Shown here one piece after another: positions 40,174 to 47,287 of a stretch of DNA of 47,287 nt. Position 1 is the first letter of the stretch; every line of letters starts with the position of its first letter. This DNA is from Virgisporangium aurantiacum (GTDB taxonomy: Bacteria; Actinomycetota; Actinomycetes; Mycobacteriales; Micromonosporaceae). A program made the position numbers and the translations under genes. A model generated the notes under the pieces. The model had not been told where the DNA came from, made no database searches, and saw nothing but the letters and a program-made list of their open reading frames with translations. The stretch covers positions 1 to 47,287 of the forward strand of contig NZ_BOPG01000096.1 of assembly GCF_016863635.1 (NCBI RefSeq). The letters are read 5' to 3'.

Positions 40174-41702
40174 TGGTGGAAGGCGGCAGGCCGGGCGGGC
40201 GGCCGTACAGCGTGGAGTTGCAGCTGACCGTCGACGACGCCGGCGGCGACCTGGGCGAGTTGGCCTATCGCTGGTTGGACGAGGTGTCGATGGCCCGTGC
40301 CTCCGCGGCGCGGGCGCAGGTTGCACCGTTGCCCGCGCGGATCGCACAGGGGCCGCTGGGCGAGCCGGGTGACGTTTTCGGGTTCCTGTCGATGTCCCGC
40401 CCGATTCCCGGCCGGCGCCTGCGCGGTCAGTACCGTCATGCGTCGGAGGCGGGCATGCGGTGGGTACGGCAGGAACTGCGGGACGTGCCCCGGTCGGTAC
40501 ACCTGTGGTTCGGCAACCTCGACTACCGCGGCAACCGGGCCGGCAGCCTGTGCAGCGCGAAAGTCGACCGCCACGACACCGCACCGAACCGGGTCGTCCT
40601 GACCAGCACCGTGTCCGAGGCAGACCTGACCGATCCGCTCGACGGTGCCCAGGCGCAGCGGCTCTACCTCGACCTCATGTTCCGCTTCGCGGACCAGGCC
40701 AACCCGGCCTACGGCCACATCGCCTACCACGATCACGGAAGGACCGCGTTCGAGGCCGGCCTGCGCAACATCGACAACCCGGCTCCGCCGCAATGGTGGT
40801 CCTACCCGCGCACGCTCGAAGTCTGCCGCGAGGCACTGCGCGGATACTCGTGGCTGACGATCCTGCCGCAGGAACTCCTCGACCGGGTCGGTGGCCTGGA
40901 CACCCTCGCCGGGAGCGGCGCATTCGTCGAGGTCCGCCCGCTGCACGCCGGCGGGGTGTGGCTACTGGCCACCGACGACTACCGCACCTTCGACGACGCC
41001 GCCCTGCTGCGCGTGTTCCACGCCCTGGCACCCGCACTCCGGCCGGGACCGGTCACGCTCTGGCCTCCGTCACCCGGCGAACCGGCCCTTCGCGTCGTCC
41101 CGAAGAATGCCGGCCGCTACCCCTTGGGACACGACCGGACACCACCCGACCGCGACCCGTCGACCCCGTTCTGGTGGACCGTCACCGTCGACAATCCCAA
41201 CCCCGCCGACGTCTGCATCCAACGGGTCACGAACGCCGAACTCGTCTCGATCGGCGCGGTCGAGCCGATCGAGACGGCCTACTGGAGAATGCCGCTCGTC
41301 GCCGAGGTCGTTCTCCCGAAGGACGCCGACCCAGGCGAAGCGGCCGAGGTTCTCGCCGATGCCGTCGGACGCGCTATGCACGCCGCGATCGCCTACACAC
41401 CCGCCATACCGGAAGGCGCCGCCGAACCACGACTGGTCGACTCACCGCTGGAGCCGCCTCCCGGCCACCAGATCGCCGTCTACTTCGCCCGCCTGCTTGT
41501 TGAGTCCAAGACGAAACCGGAACCGGCCAAGGTCTTCGCCCATCTCGACATCGCCTGGTCCCACGCCTGGAAACGGCGGTACAGCCGCACCGGCCACCAG
41601 CGACCCGTGTTCGTCCCGACCACCATGGACCGCTTCAACCTCGGCTACGCCGCCACGAACATCCACCGGACAAGCCTCGAAGACGGCGCCAGCAGGATCT
41701 GA
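40173..41702 (+). CDS. Unknown 509-residue protein coupled to the small membrane gene
   Basis: Seen: ATG 40173 in TGATG overlap. No signal peptide or membrane segment. Body: YSVELQLTVDDAGGDLGE, SVHLWFGNLDYRGNRAGS, TPRTLEVC-like YPRTLEVCREALRGYSWL, ILPQELLDRVGGLDTLAG and GGVWLLATDDYRTFDDA. A second half contains WWTVTVDNPNPADVC and TTMDRFNLGYAATNIH. Family knowledge: the region RGYxWLTILPQELxxRxGGxxxLxxSGAF resembles the core of some type VI immunity/DUF3396-like proteins; the match is partial. Inference: a large cytosolic protein of a membrane-linked pair, perhaps immunity-like. Function not recognised. Confidence 0.65.
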   Translation: MVEGGRPGGRPYSVELQLTVDDAGGDLGELAYRWLDEVSMARASAARAQVAPLPARIAQGPLGEPGDVFGFLSMSRPIPGRRLRGQYRHASEAGMRWVRQELRDVPRSVHLWFGNLDYRGNRAGSLCSAKVDRHDTAPNRVVLTSTVSEADLTDPLDGAQAQRLYLDLMFRFADQANPAYGHIAYHDHGRTAFEAGLRNIDNPAPPQWWSYPRTLEVCREALRGYSWLTILPQELLDRVGGLDTLAGSGAFVEVRPLHAGGVWLLATDDYRTFDDAALLRVFHALAPALRPGPVTLWPPSPGEPALRVVPKNAGRYPLGHDRTPPDRDPSTPFWWTVTVDNPNPADVCIQRVTNAELVSIGAVEPIETAYWRMPLVAEVVLPKDADPGEAAEVLADAVGRAMHAAIAYTPAIPEGAAEPRLVDSPLEPPPGHQIAVYFARLLVESKTKPEPAKVFAHLDIAWSHAWKRRYSRTGHQRPVFVPTTMDRFNLGYAATNIHRTSLEDGASRI

Positions 41703-42350
41703 CAGCCCTGGATCTCAGCAAAGAACTGACCCGGCCGGGGTCAACCGACCGCAAACCAGAAGAGTGACACGTTCACGCACCGGTGCATTCATGCACAGGG
41801 GTTCGACGGCACTCCCTGTCCCAGTATGCGAGGGCGATGACCGTCGCTAATGACACGCATAGCTGGCTGCCGACAGCCAGATCAGGTTGCGCTCATGCCG
41901 TCGATCGAGCGCAGGCTCGGTGTTGACGATCGTCTCGGTTCGTGCGGGTGGGGTCGTTCCGCCGCCGGTGACGGTTCGTGCCGAGGTCAATGCATCTGGA
42001 ACGCCGCGGGCGCGACCGGCGGAGGTCCTTGAGGAACGTCGGCAGCGGACGTGAAGCGGCCGGCCGACACTCAAACGAGCCGCGATCAAGGCGTCCGGAT
42101 CTGGCCGCCGACCGCGCTCTACGTTGGGTAACTGCTCTTGGCCAGAGTGCGGCTGACGTGCCGACGTTTGCTGACCCGCCGACGATCATCTCAGCAGAGT
42201 GCGGCGCATACTGGCGCGCATCCCGGAACGCATGGCCGGGTGACCCGTTCGGCGAGGTGGCCCAGCCCTGCACGACATAGGGTGTCTGCTGCTCGTCGAC
42301 GTCTGCCCCATCGCATAGCCCGACGCGCCGAGGCCGAGACTCCGAAGGCC
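41703..42350. other. Intergenic/eroded region
   Basis: About 650 bp with no gene I can support. Open frames on both strands are short, Arg/Pro-rich and lack ribosome sites. One plus-strand piece ending SAECGAYWRASRNAWPGDPF (about 42190-42270) could be a coding remnant, but it has no family match I can name. Confidence 0.4.
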
Positions 42351-42505
42351 GGTTGAGATTCCACCACCACGGCGATAGCAGCTGCTACACCGCACCGGGC
42401 GTTAAAGAGTTCCGCCGCCTGCTGCCGCCATCGAAGGGGTTCCGCTTTACGGTGACGGTCACAGCGGCGGCCACCGGGCCGTCAGCGCGCGGCGAATGGC
42501 GGTGA
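42351..42505 (+). pseudogene. Possible coding fragment ahead of the 248-residue gene
   Basis: Seen: LRFHHHGDSSCYTAPGVK, EFRRLLPPSKGFRFTVTV, TAAATGPSARGEWR and a stop, 4 nt before the GTG of the next gene. Composition is protein-like, but there is no obvious start. Inference: the last 50 residues of a lost gene, or a short partner of the gene that follows. Confidence 0.35.
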
Positions 42506-42509
42506 ACCG

Positions 42510-43256
42510 GTGCACCTGCACGGCTACGACACCCTCGAGTCCGTCGGCTCGCGGCGCCTGTCGTCGCGGGTCGTGGACGGCACCCCGCTGCTGGCCGATC
42601 CGGCGTTCCTCGCCGCCGAGGCAGCCGGCGACGGCCCCTGGATCGACGAGATCTCCGCCGTGTTCGACGTGACAGCCGACGACCTGCGCACGCTGCGCCA
42701 CCGCCACCTGTCCGACCCCGACGCGCTGCCGGTATTCACGGTCCCCCTGGTCACCGGCGGCGCTGTCCTGATCATCCACCGCATCGACCCGACGCCGGAC
42801 CATCTCCAGTACCGAACCGACTACTGGCTGGCACCGGCCACCGGCACCGGCATGCGGCTGGCCGAGATCTCCGGCCACGGCTCACGACCCGGACTGCGCT
42901 GGCCCGAACTGCGCGCAATCGCCCGCACCGCGTCCCCCGATCCACTCGTGACCGCCCAGCGGCTCCTGCTCCTCGCGCCGATTCTGGGTGACGACGCCGC
43001 CGGCGACGAGGCGGTCGACTGGTTCGCGCGGGCGCTGGAGGTCGTCACCGGCCGCGACCGCCGCGACCGCGCGGTACGCGACGCCGCCTTCATGACCGTC
43101 TTCCCGAACGACCCGTTCGACGAGGGCGCCTGGTCGTGCATCGACGGCGTGTGGGTCTGCCACGCCCGGCACAGCTGCCGCAACCCCGTCGGCGATCACG
43201 CGCTACGCCCGGACGAGTTGCGCCGCTGCTCCGCGGCGCTCACGCCGGCCAGCTGA
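42510..43256 (+). CDS. Unknown 248-residue protein
   Basis: Seen: GTG 42510, MHLHGYDTLESVGSRRLS, PWIDEISAVFDVTADDLR, FTVPLVTGGAVLIIHRID, then TDYWLAPATGTGMRLAEI, VDWFARALEVVTGRDRRD and a C-terminal Cys-rich patch (WSCIDGVWVCHARHSC). No signal peptide. No family recognised. The LPVFTVP-x-VTGGAVLI strand pair and the SCxxGxWVCHARHSC end are distinctive. Start codon uncertain. A strong hairpin follows its stop. Confidence 0.65.
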   Translation: MHLHGYDTLESVGSRRLSSRVVDGTPLLADPAFLAAEAAGDGPWIDEISAVFDVTADDLRTLRHRHLSDPDALPVFTVPLVTGGAVLIIHRIDPTPDHLQYRTDYWLAPATGTGMRLAEISGHGSRPGLRWPELRAIARTASPDPLVTAQRLLLLAPILGDDAAGDEAVDWFARALEVVTGRDRRDRAVRDAAFMTVFPNDPFDEGAWSCIDGVWVCHARHSCRNPVGDHALRPDELRRCSAALTPAS

Positions 43257-43272
43257 ACACACCGGCGGGGTT

Positions 43273-43306
43273 GACCGGCCGGGCACTCAGCATCGACAGG
43301 CCGGTC
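43273..43306. terminator. Hairpin between convergent genes
   Basis: Stem GACCGGCC/GGCCGGTC (8 bp perfect; a T-G and T-A pair extend it to 10) with an 18-nt loop, placed between the plus-strand stop at 43256 and the minus-strand gene ending at 43397. Confidence 0.5.
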
Positions 43307-43396
43307 GAGGCCTTGGCCAGGTGCGGCCATACATGACGGGGTGCGGGATTTCCAGCGGTGCTCCTCCGAGGGCCAACGCGAGCACAGCGGCCACAA

Positions 43397-43720
43397 TCAG
43401 CTTGATCGGCTGAGCATTAGCCGCTGGCCGCGATGCCGGGCAGCGAGCGCGTCGACGTCGATACCGGCCTCGTCGAGAACGTTCTCGACGCGTCTGATGA
43501 CCTCGAAGATCTCGGCGTCCGGCGCCGCCTCGAAGCGGTGCTCCACCAGATCGGCAACCGCTATATCGAAGCACTCCAGGACCTCATCGGTCTCCTGGAT
43601 CATCGGCTCGGGCCAGAGCTCGACCGCGAAGGCGTCATCCGGATCAAGGGCTCCGGACGCCAGGCCGGCCTTCTCTTCCGCCACCTGCTCCCGCCACCGG
43701 GCGGTTGGACGCTCCACCAT
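43397..43720 (-). CDS. Small acidic unknown protein
   Basis: Seen: 107 residues from ATG 43720, MVERPTARWREQVAEEKAGL, DPDDAFAVELWPEPMIQETD, EVLECFDIAVADLVEHRFEA, IFEVIRRVENVLDEAGIDVD and a basic tail. Helical, strongly acidic, no membrane segment. No family recognised with confidence. The start is fixed by TACCGT ending 7 nt before the ATG and TTAGCC 17 bp upstream of that; longer open frame to 43822 is unlikely. It might be an immunity- or antitoxin-like protein, but no toxin lies next to it. Confidence 0.65.
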   Translation of the reverse strand: MVERPTARWREQVAEEKAGLASGALDPDDAFAVELWPEPMIQETDEVLECFDIAVADLVEHRFEAAPDAEIFEVIRRVENVLDEAGIDVDALAARHRGQRLMLSRSS

Positions 43721-43727
43721 GATCGGC

Positions 43728-43733
43728 ACGGTA
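43728..43733 (-). promoter_or_regulatory. -10 box of a leaderless promoter (TACCGT)
   Basis: TACCGT on the minus strand ends 7 nt before the ATG at 43720; TTAGCC is spaced 17 bp upstream. Confidence 0.5.
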
Positions 43734-43873
43734 GCCCACGAAATCGTGATGGCTAATCGAATCAGACCCGGCCGATAGCCACGCACGTTGCGATGAACGA
43801 ACAGCCTGGAGCCGAGACCCACATCGCAGCAAGAATAGTGATTTTGGTGTCCGGATCTGCCGCGATCCAGGCG

Positions 43874-44224
43874 CTACGACGCCGGATGATTGGCGACAGT
43901 CTCCTGGCTCACCTCGATGACGACGGCAACGAGCGGCTCGTCGGCTCGAGTCGTGTGTTCTTCGCCCGCTGCCCAGAACGCTGCCTTGCCGGTCGCGATT
44001 GGCTCCCACACGCCGTCGTGACCGCACACGCTGCCGCGTCCCGCCACCACCACGAAGAGTTGATCGACGGTCGCCGGATGCCTGCCGATCTCGCCACCGG
44101 CCGCGACGTGCATGACAGCAACACCGCCACGACCGATCCGCGTCAACGGGCAGAACTTGACCCCCGAACTTCCGAAGTCCGTGATATCTCTGCCCTGTTC
44201 CACCGGATACGTCATGATTCGCAT
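43874..44224 (-). CDS. Single-domain cupin protein
   Basis: Seen: 116 residues from ATG 44224, MRIMTYPVEQGRDITDFGSS, GVKFCPLTRIGRGGVAVMHV, AAGGEIGRHPATVDQLFVVV, GRGSVCGHDGVWEPIATG and AAFWAAGEEHTTRADEPL. Family knowledge: the G-x5-HP-x4-(E/Q)xxxVxxGxG and PxxxWxxGEEHxT strands define a small cupin; His/Gln/Glu/His ligands are present in part (GRHP, DQLF, EEHT). Inference: a metal- or sugar-binding cupin, possibly an isomerase or sensor. TAGCTT ends 6 nt before the ATG. Confidence 0.75.
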   Translation of the reverse strand: MRIMTYPVEQGRDITDFGSSGVKFCPLTRIGRGGVAVMHVAAGGEIGRHPATVDQLFVVVAGRGSVCGHDGVWEPIATGKAAFWAAGEEHTTRADEPLVAVVIEVSQETVANHPAS

Positions 44225-44230
44225 CGGCTG

Positions 44231-44236
44231 AAGCTA
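44231..44236 (-). promoter_or_regulatory. -10 box of a probable leaderless promoter (TAGCTT)
   Basis: TAGCTT on the minus strand ends 6 nt before the ATG at 44224. Confidence 0.4.
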
Positions 44237-44344
44237 CTCCGCACCGGACCTCACGGCCGGTCGCTGCGACCGAACGACGCCCTGTAGTGCCGCTGGTCGG
44301 GCATGGTCGACTCGGTCGAGGCCCGATAGGTGCGGGGTGGTACA

Positions 44345-44560
44345 TGGCGGCCGGCGGACGAAGCCGGCAGTCCGCTGTTGGTCCGGCTCTGGCCGGACGA
44401 TCGGCGCAGGCTGCGCGAGTTGGGGTGCGAGCTGGTCTGGGCAACCACGTGGATGGACGACACGGGCGAGGTGATCTCGCCCCGTCTCGGCCTTGCGCAG
44501 TGGCCTGTGATGGCGTGGCCCGACGAGGACGAGGTGGGGTGTGGGCTGCAAGTTGTAGGA
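44345..44560 (+). pseudogene. Remnant of a HAD-like hydrolase
   Basis: Seen: SPLLVRLWPDDRRRLREL, GCELVWATTWMDDTGEVI, SPRLGLAQWPVMAWPDED, then unrelated sequence. Family knowledge: ELVWATTWxxxANxxIxPxLGLPxxPVxxWP is a well-known segment of a HAD-like family in actinomycetes. The N-terminal DxDGxLxP nucleophile loop and the C-terminal half are missing. Inference: a degraded fragment. Confidence 0.55.
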
Positions 44561-44744
44561 GAAGGCCGAAGTCGACACCGAGCGCACGAACGCCGTACTG
44601 ACGGCGAACCAGCCGGTACGCGAGGCCCTGCCGGGCCGGCTCGCCCGCGTGACGGCCGTCACCCGGCGCCATCCAACCGGCCGGCAAGCCCGAACAGCAG
44701 ATAGGCACCTGCTTCCACCCGTTGTGGCCCACGGCCGGAAAGGC

Positions 44745-45809
44745 ATGACCCTCGTGCGACGCAATGCAATCCGACGCGTGATAACCCTTCTTGGCGGCGT
44801 GGTGGTCACGGCCGTCATCGTTTCCGGCGCCGCGACGGCCGAGGCCACATCACTGTCCACGCGCGACCGGGCCGATGCGGCCGCTGGCTGGCTGGCCCGG
44901 CAGATGACCGCCGGGGAACGTTTCGAGAACAACTTCGGCTTCATCCTCCCGAACCAGGATCTGACCGTCCACGCGGTCTTCGCCTTCACCGCCGCCAGGA
45001 CCGCGGATGCCTACAGCAGACGTGCGATGGCCTGGCTGGCGCGTCCCGACATCCTCACCGGGTACACCGGCGATGGCGCCTTCACGTCCTTCGCCACCAC
45101 CAACGCCAAGCTTGCCCTCCTGGTGCAGGTACGGGGCGGTGACCCGACCTCGTTCGGCGGGGTCGACCTCATCAGTCGGCTGCGCGACCTCCAGCAGCCC
45201 TCCGGCCGGTTCTCCGACCGGACCGGGTTCGGCGACTTCAGCGGCCCCAACACGCAGTCCTTCGCGCTGCTCGCGCTGGACCGCACGGCGGAGGGCGCGC
45301 CGGCGGCGGCCGCGGACTTCCTGATCGCCGCTCGCTGCGCCGACGGTGGGTACCCGCTGGTGTTCGGCCAGCCGACGTGCACCAGCGCGGTCGAGCCGAC
45401 CGCGTTGGCGACACAGGCCCTGATCGCCGTTGGCCGACACGCCGACGCGGCCGTGAGCCTGCAGTATCTCCTGTCCGCGCAACACGCCGACGGCGCGTTC
45501 GGCGACTTCTCCGGGGTACCCAACGCCACCGGTACGGCGGAGGCCGCGCAGGCGCTGCGCGCCGCCGGCCGGTTCGTCGCCGCGTCCAAGGCACAGTCGT
45601 TCCTGGCCGGGCTCCAGGAGGGCTGTTCCTCCGATCCGGCCCGGCGCGGCGCGGTACCGAACACCGCGGGCTTCTACGACCCCACGGCCACGACGCTGCG
45701 GTCCACCGCGATCGCGACCCTTGGCCTATCCGGATCCCACTACTCGCACCTGACCACACGTGGATCGACGTCCGGCGCACCCACCCTGAAGTGCCCGAAG
45801 AAGAAGTGA
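44745..45809 (+). CDS. Secreted alpha-alpha toroid (prenyltransferase/squalene-cyclase-like) protein
   Basis: Seen: 354 residues from ATG 44745, with GGAAAGG upstream. Signal/anchor VRRNAIRRVITLLGGVVVTA to ATAEA. Repeats of the alpha-toroid kind: AGWLARQMTAGERFENNFGF, RDLQQPSGRFSDRTGFGD, CADGGYPLVFGQPTC and YLLSAQHADGAFGDFSG, ending with a Cys-stabilised C-terminus (EGCSSDP, LKCPKKK). Family knowledge: QxxDGxFG/QxxSGxF motifs mark prenyltransferase/terpene-cyclase fold repeats; exported actinobacterial members have no proven enzyme activity. Inference: an exported binding or scaffold protein. Four cysteines may form disulphides. Confidence 0.8.
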   Translation: MTLVRRNAIRRVITLLGGVVVTAVIVSGAATAEATSLSTRDRADAAAGWLARQMTAGERFENNFGFILPNQDLTVHAVFAFTAARTADAYSRRAMAWLARPDILTGYTGDGAFTSFATTNAKLALLVQVRGGDPTSFGGVDLISRLRDLQQPSGRFSDRTGFGDFSGPNTQSFALLALDRTAEGAPAAAADFLIAARCADGGYPLVFGQPTCTSAVEPTALATQALIAVGRHADAAVSLQYLLSAQHADGAFGDFSGVPNATGTAEAAQALRAAGRFVAASKAQSFLAGLQEGCSSDPARRGAVPNTAGFYDPTATTLRSTAIATLGLSGSHYSHLTTRGSTSGAPTLKCPKKK

Positions 45810-45829
45810 GGTTTCGCCCTGTGGGTCGG

Positions 45830-45990
45830 CGCGTTGGTGGCAGGTGCGGATCGTTGTCGAGGGAGGCCATGCCGGTGGGAAGCTGCGCGAGTACGGCGCG
45901 GGTTGCGTTGTTCACGCTGGTCGGGCCACGACCGATCCGGGACTCGTCGCGTTTGCCGGTGACGTCGGCGGAGATCAGCCACATGCCGGT
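45830..45990 (-). pseudogene. Possible ISAs1-like transposase remnant
   Basis: Seen on the minus strand: GMWLISADVTGKRDESRIGR, GPTSVNNATRAVLAQLPTG and LDNDPHLPPTRRP. Family knowledge: DVTx4D(E/A)SxxRxGxxPxxxxxxRN is the C-terminal end of ISAs1-family transposases. Inference: a 50-residue remnant; the match is partial and no terminal repeats are visible. The rest of the 45810-46242 gap shows nothing else. Confidence 0.35.
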
Positions 45991-46242
45991 CTCGTGGGCT
46001 CGCCGGGCCCTGATCTGGTGGTGACGGTCCTGCCATCACCGCGCCTTGTCCCGATGCATCATGTCTGCACTGGTACAACGCAACGTCACGGAGGCCGCGC
46101 CGAAACGGTCGTAGGTTGCCAACATCACCCGGATCGAGCAGGGTGCGCCATGTCGGCGCCGGCCGCGGCGATGGCCCGGTTGAAGAACTCGCGTCGCAGC
46201 GAGGCACCGTGGCCACCGGCCGTCGCGCGATGGCATCGCCGG

Positions 46243-47287
46243 TCAGCGCAGCAGGTCCTGGAAATCGCCGACCGCCTCGCCGTAGCGCTCGTTGAAACTC
46301 TGCAGTACCGCCGACATCAGCAGGGTGAAGTCGACCTCCGCCACGCTGCGCGGCGACGGAGCGCCGAGTACGTCCTCGTACTTGAAGCGGACGACGTCCA
46401 GGTGGACCGGCCGCCGAAGACGCCTGGCCCCGAGCAGGTTCAGCAGCGCCTCGGCGAGCGCCGGATAGGGGGTGGACTCCGGGTCGGTGAGCCATTGCGT
46501 CACATCCGCCACCGGGACGCTGTGATCGATCCCGACCATGTGCAGCGCGATCAACGTGGCGGTGGCGATGGCGGCGGCCGCAGCCCTACCCTGGTTTGCA
46601 TCCGTAAGGACGCGGGCGTAGGCCCGCAGCGCCTCGGCGCGCTCGAACCACGGCTGGGGGCAGGCGGCGATGTTACTCAGGTAGACGGGGTTCTGGGCAT
46701 CCCGATAGTCCAGGACGAGCGGGATGTCACATCCCGGGTGGCGTACCTCGATGCGGCCGGTGCGGCCACCGGCGAAGAACGGGTCGGCGGACGTCAGGTA
46801 CGGGCCTTGGACCAAGGGCAGGGTGGTGAGATCCTCGGGCAACTGCTCGTCGTCCATGCGCAGGACTCGTGCCGTGTACTTGTGTCCCTCCGGCAGGAGC
46901 CGGAACGTGAAGCTGTGGTTGTCGGGAGTGTGGAAGACGAACGTGCCACCGTAGTCGAGTTTGGCGGGGAGATGGGTGTTGCGTTCCAGCGTCCGCTTCT
47001 GGAACGTTTCGAAGTCCATGGGCAGCGACGTCTCGGGGTCGATGGTGTCGGCCTCCATCGCGTACAGCATCCCGAGGTTTTCCGGTCCCCCATCGCCGAT
47101 CCCTTCGACTCCGGCGGGCGGCGTGCGGTACGCGGCGATATAGAACCCGAGCCGACGCTCCGGCGCATCGCGATTGAGGTCAAGTAGATACCACGGCCCA
47201 GCGGGAAACGCGCCGTCTCCCTCGGAGAACATCAGGTTCAGCTTGTCGTCGGTGCCCTTCCAGGCTAGGAACAGCCGGCCGTTGTGC
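46243..47287 (-). CDS. Large unknown protein with lectin-like NGRLxLAWKG unit, truncated at right edge
   Basis: Seen: the frame is open to the end of the window, so the start is missing. The edge reads NGRLFLAWKGTDDKLNLMFS, a beta-propeller/lectin repeat unit. A long body follows: YLLDLNRDAPERRLGFYIAA, FETFQKRTLERNTHLPAKLD, YGGTFVFHTPDNHSFTFRLL, DIPLVLDYRDAQNPVYLSNI. The C-terminal helical part has AAAIATATLIALHMVGID and SFNERYGEAVGDFQDLLR. Family knowledge: xGRLYLAWKGxGNDxLNV units occur as repeats in secreted sialidase-like propellers. Inference: a multidomain protein. An internal ATG at 47232 is not the true start, because the repeat continues upstream. Confidence 0.7.
   Translation of the reverse strand, partial: HNGRLFLAWKGTDDKLNLMFSEGDGAFPAGPWYLLDLNRDAPERRLGFYIAAYRTPPAGVEGIGDGGPENLGMLYAMEADTIDPETSLPMDFETFQKRTLERNTHLPAKLDYGGTFVFHTPDNHSFTFRLLPEGHKYTARVLRMDDEQLPEDLTTLPLVQGPYLTSADPFFAGGRTGRIEVRHPGCDIPLVLDYRDAQNPVYLSNIAACPQPWFERAEALRAYARVLTDANQGRAAAAAIATATLIALHMVGIDHSVPVADVTQWLTDPESTPYPALAEALLNLLGARRLRRPVHLDVVRFKYEDVLGAPSPRSVAEVDFTLLMSAVLQSFNERYGEAVGDFQDLLR

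Noticed and set aside
45844..47187. Long plus-strand frame opposite the right-edge gene
   Set aside because: It mirrors a minus-strand gene with a recognisable repeat unit that continues to the edge; no start signal.
1..47287. CRISPR arrays, tRNA/rRNA genes, intact insertion sequences or integrase-attachment sites
   Set aside because: I saw no regular spaced repeats, cloverleaf-like tRNA ends, rRNA sequence or paired terminal inverted repeats. Only transposase remnants are present.

Overview
The window reads as chromosomal DNA from a high-GC actinomycete. Codons are strongly GC-ending, regulators are of the AfsR/SARP, NarL-type two-component and IclR types, and there are many secreted proteins. 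Several genes show actinobacterial leaderless starts (a TANNNT -10 box 6-8 nt before the start codon). A Micromonosporaceae-like host is my guess from gene content only; no rRNA or tRNA is present to test it.

Layout. 1-8.7 kb: accessory genes, comprising a truncated secreted ThuA-like protein under a probable LacI-type operator, a polytopic membrane protein, a decayed IS701-like transposase, a secreted HAF-repeat protein, a DUF4253 protein, a membrane-anchored Hsp70 ATPase next to a WD40-like propeller, and an FBP/FusB-type zinc protein. 8.8-21.6 kb: a compact catabolic island. Eight minus-strand genes (NTF2-like, aldehyde dehydrogenase, CoA-transferase B and A, thiolase, LLM flavin oxidoreductase, substrate-binding lipoprotein, bicupin) are mostly joined by 4-nt ATGA overlaps, with a DUF6282 metallohydrolase just upstream. 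Divergently, an IclR regulator is followed by ABC ATPase, permease, HpcH/HpaI aldolase and SDR genes. Together they look like uptake, ring or side-chain processing, aldol cleavage, aldehyde oxidation and thiolytic cleavage of a beta-ketoacid; the substrate is not evident.

21.6-28 kb: a secreted beta-rich protein, YegP, a seven-bladed WD40 gene broken by one frameshift, a secreted GHL10-type glycoside hydrolase with a leaderless promoter, two unknown genes that overlap tail to tail, and an AlkD-like repair protein. 28-34 kb: a 62-residue six-cysteine peptide with its own strong promoter and ribosome site, a full-length AfsR-type regulator, a divergent GH18 enzyme, and a decayed AfsR paralogue on its other side. 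34-39 kb: a secreted protein, a small membrane protein and a NarL-type sensor/response-regulator pair. 39-47 kb: a decay zone with remnants of a regulator, a phosphotransferase, a HAD protein and possibly a transposase, interspersed with intact unknown genes, a cupin, a secreted alpha-toroid protein and a large protein truncated at the right edge.

The parts most likely to hold undescribed biology are the catabolic island, the six-cysteine peptide locus, the Hsp70/WD40 pair and the two-gene unit at 39.9-41.7 kb.
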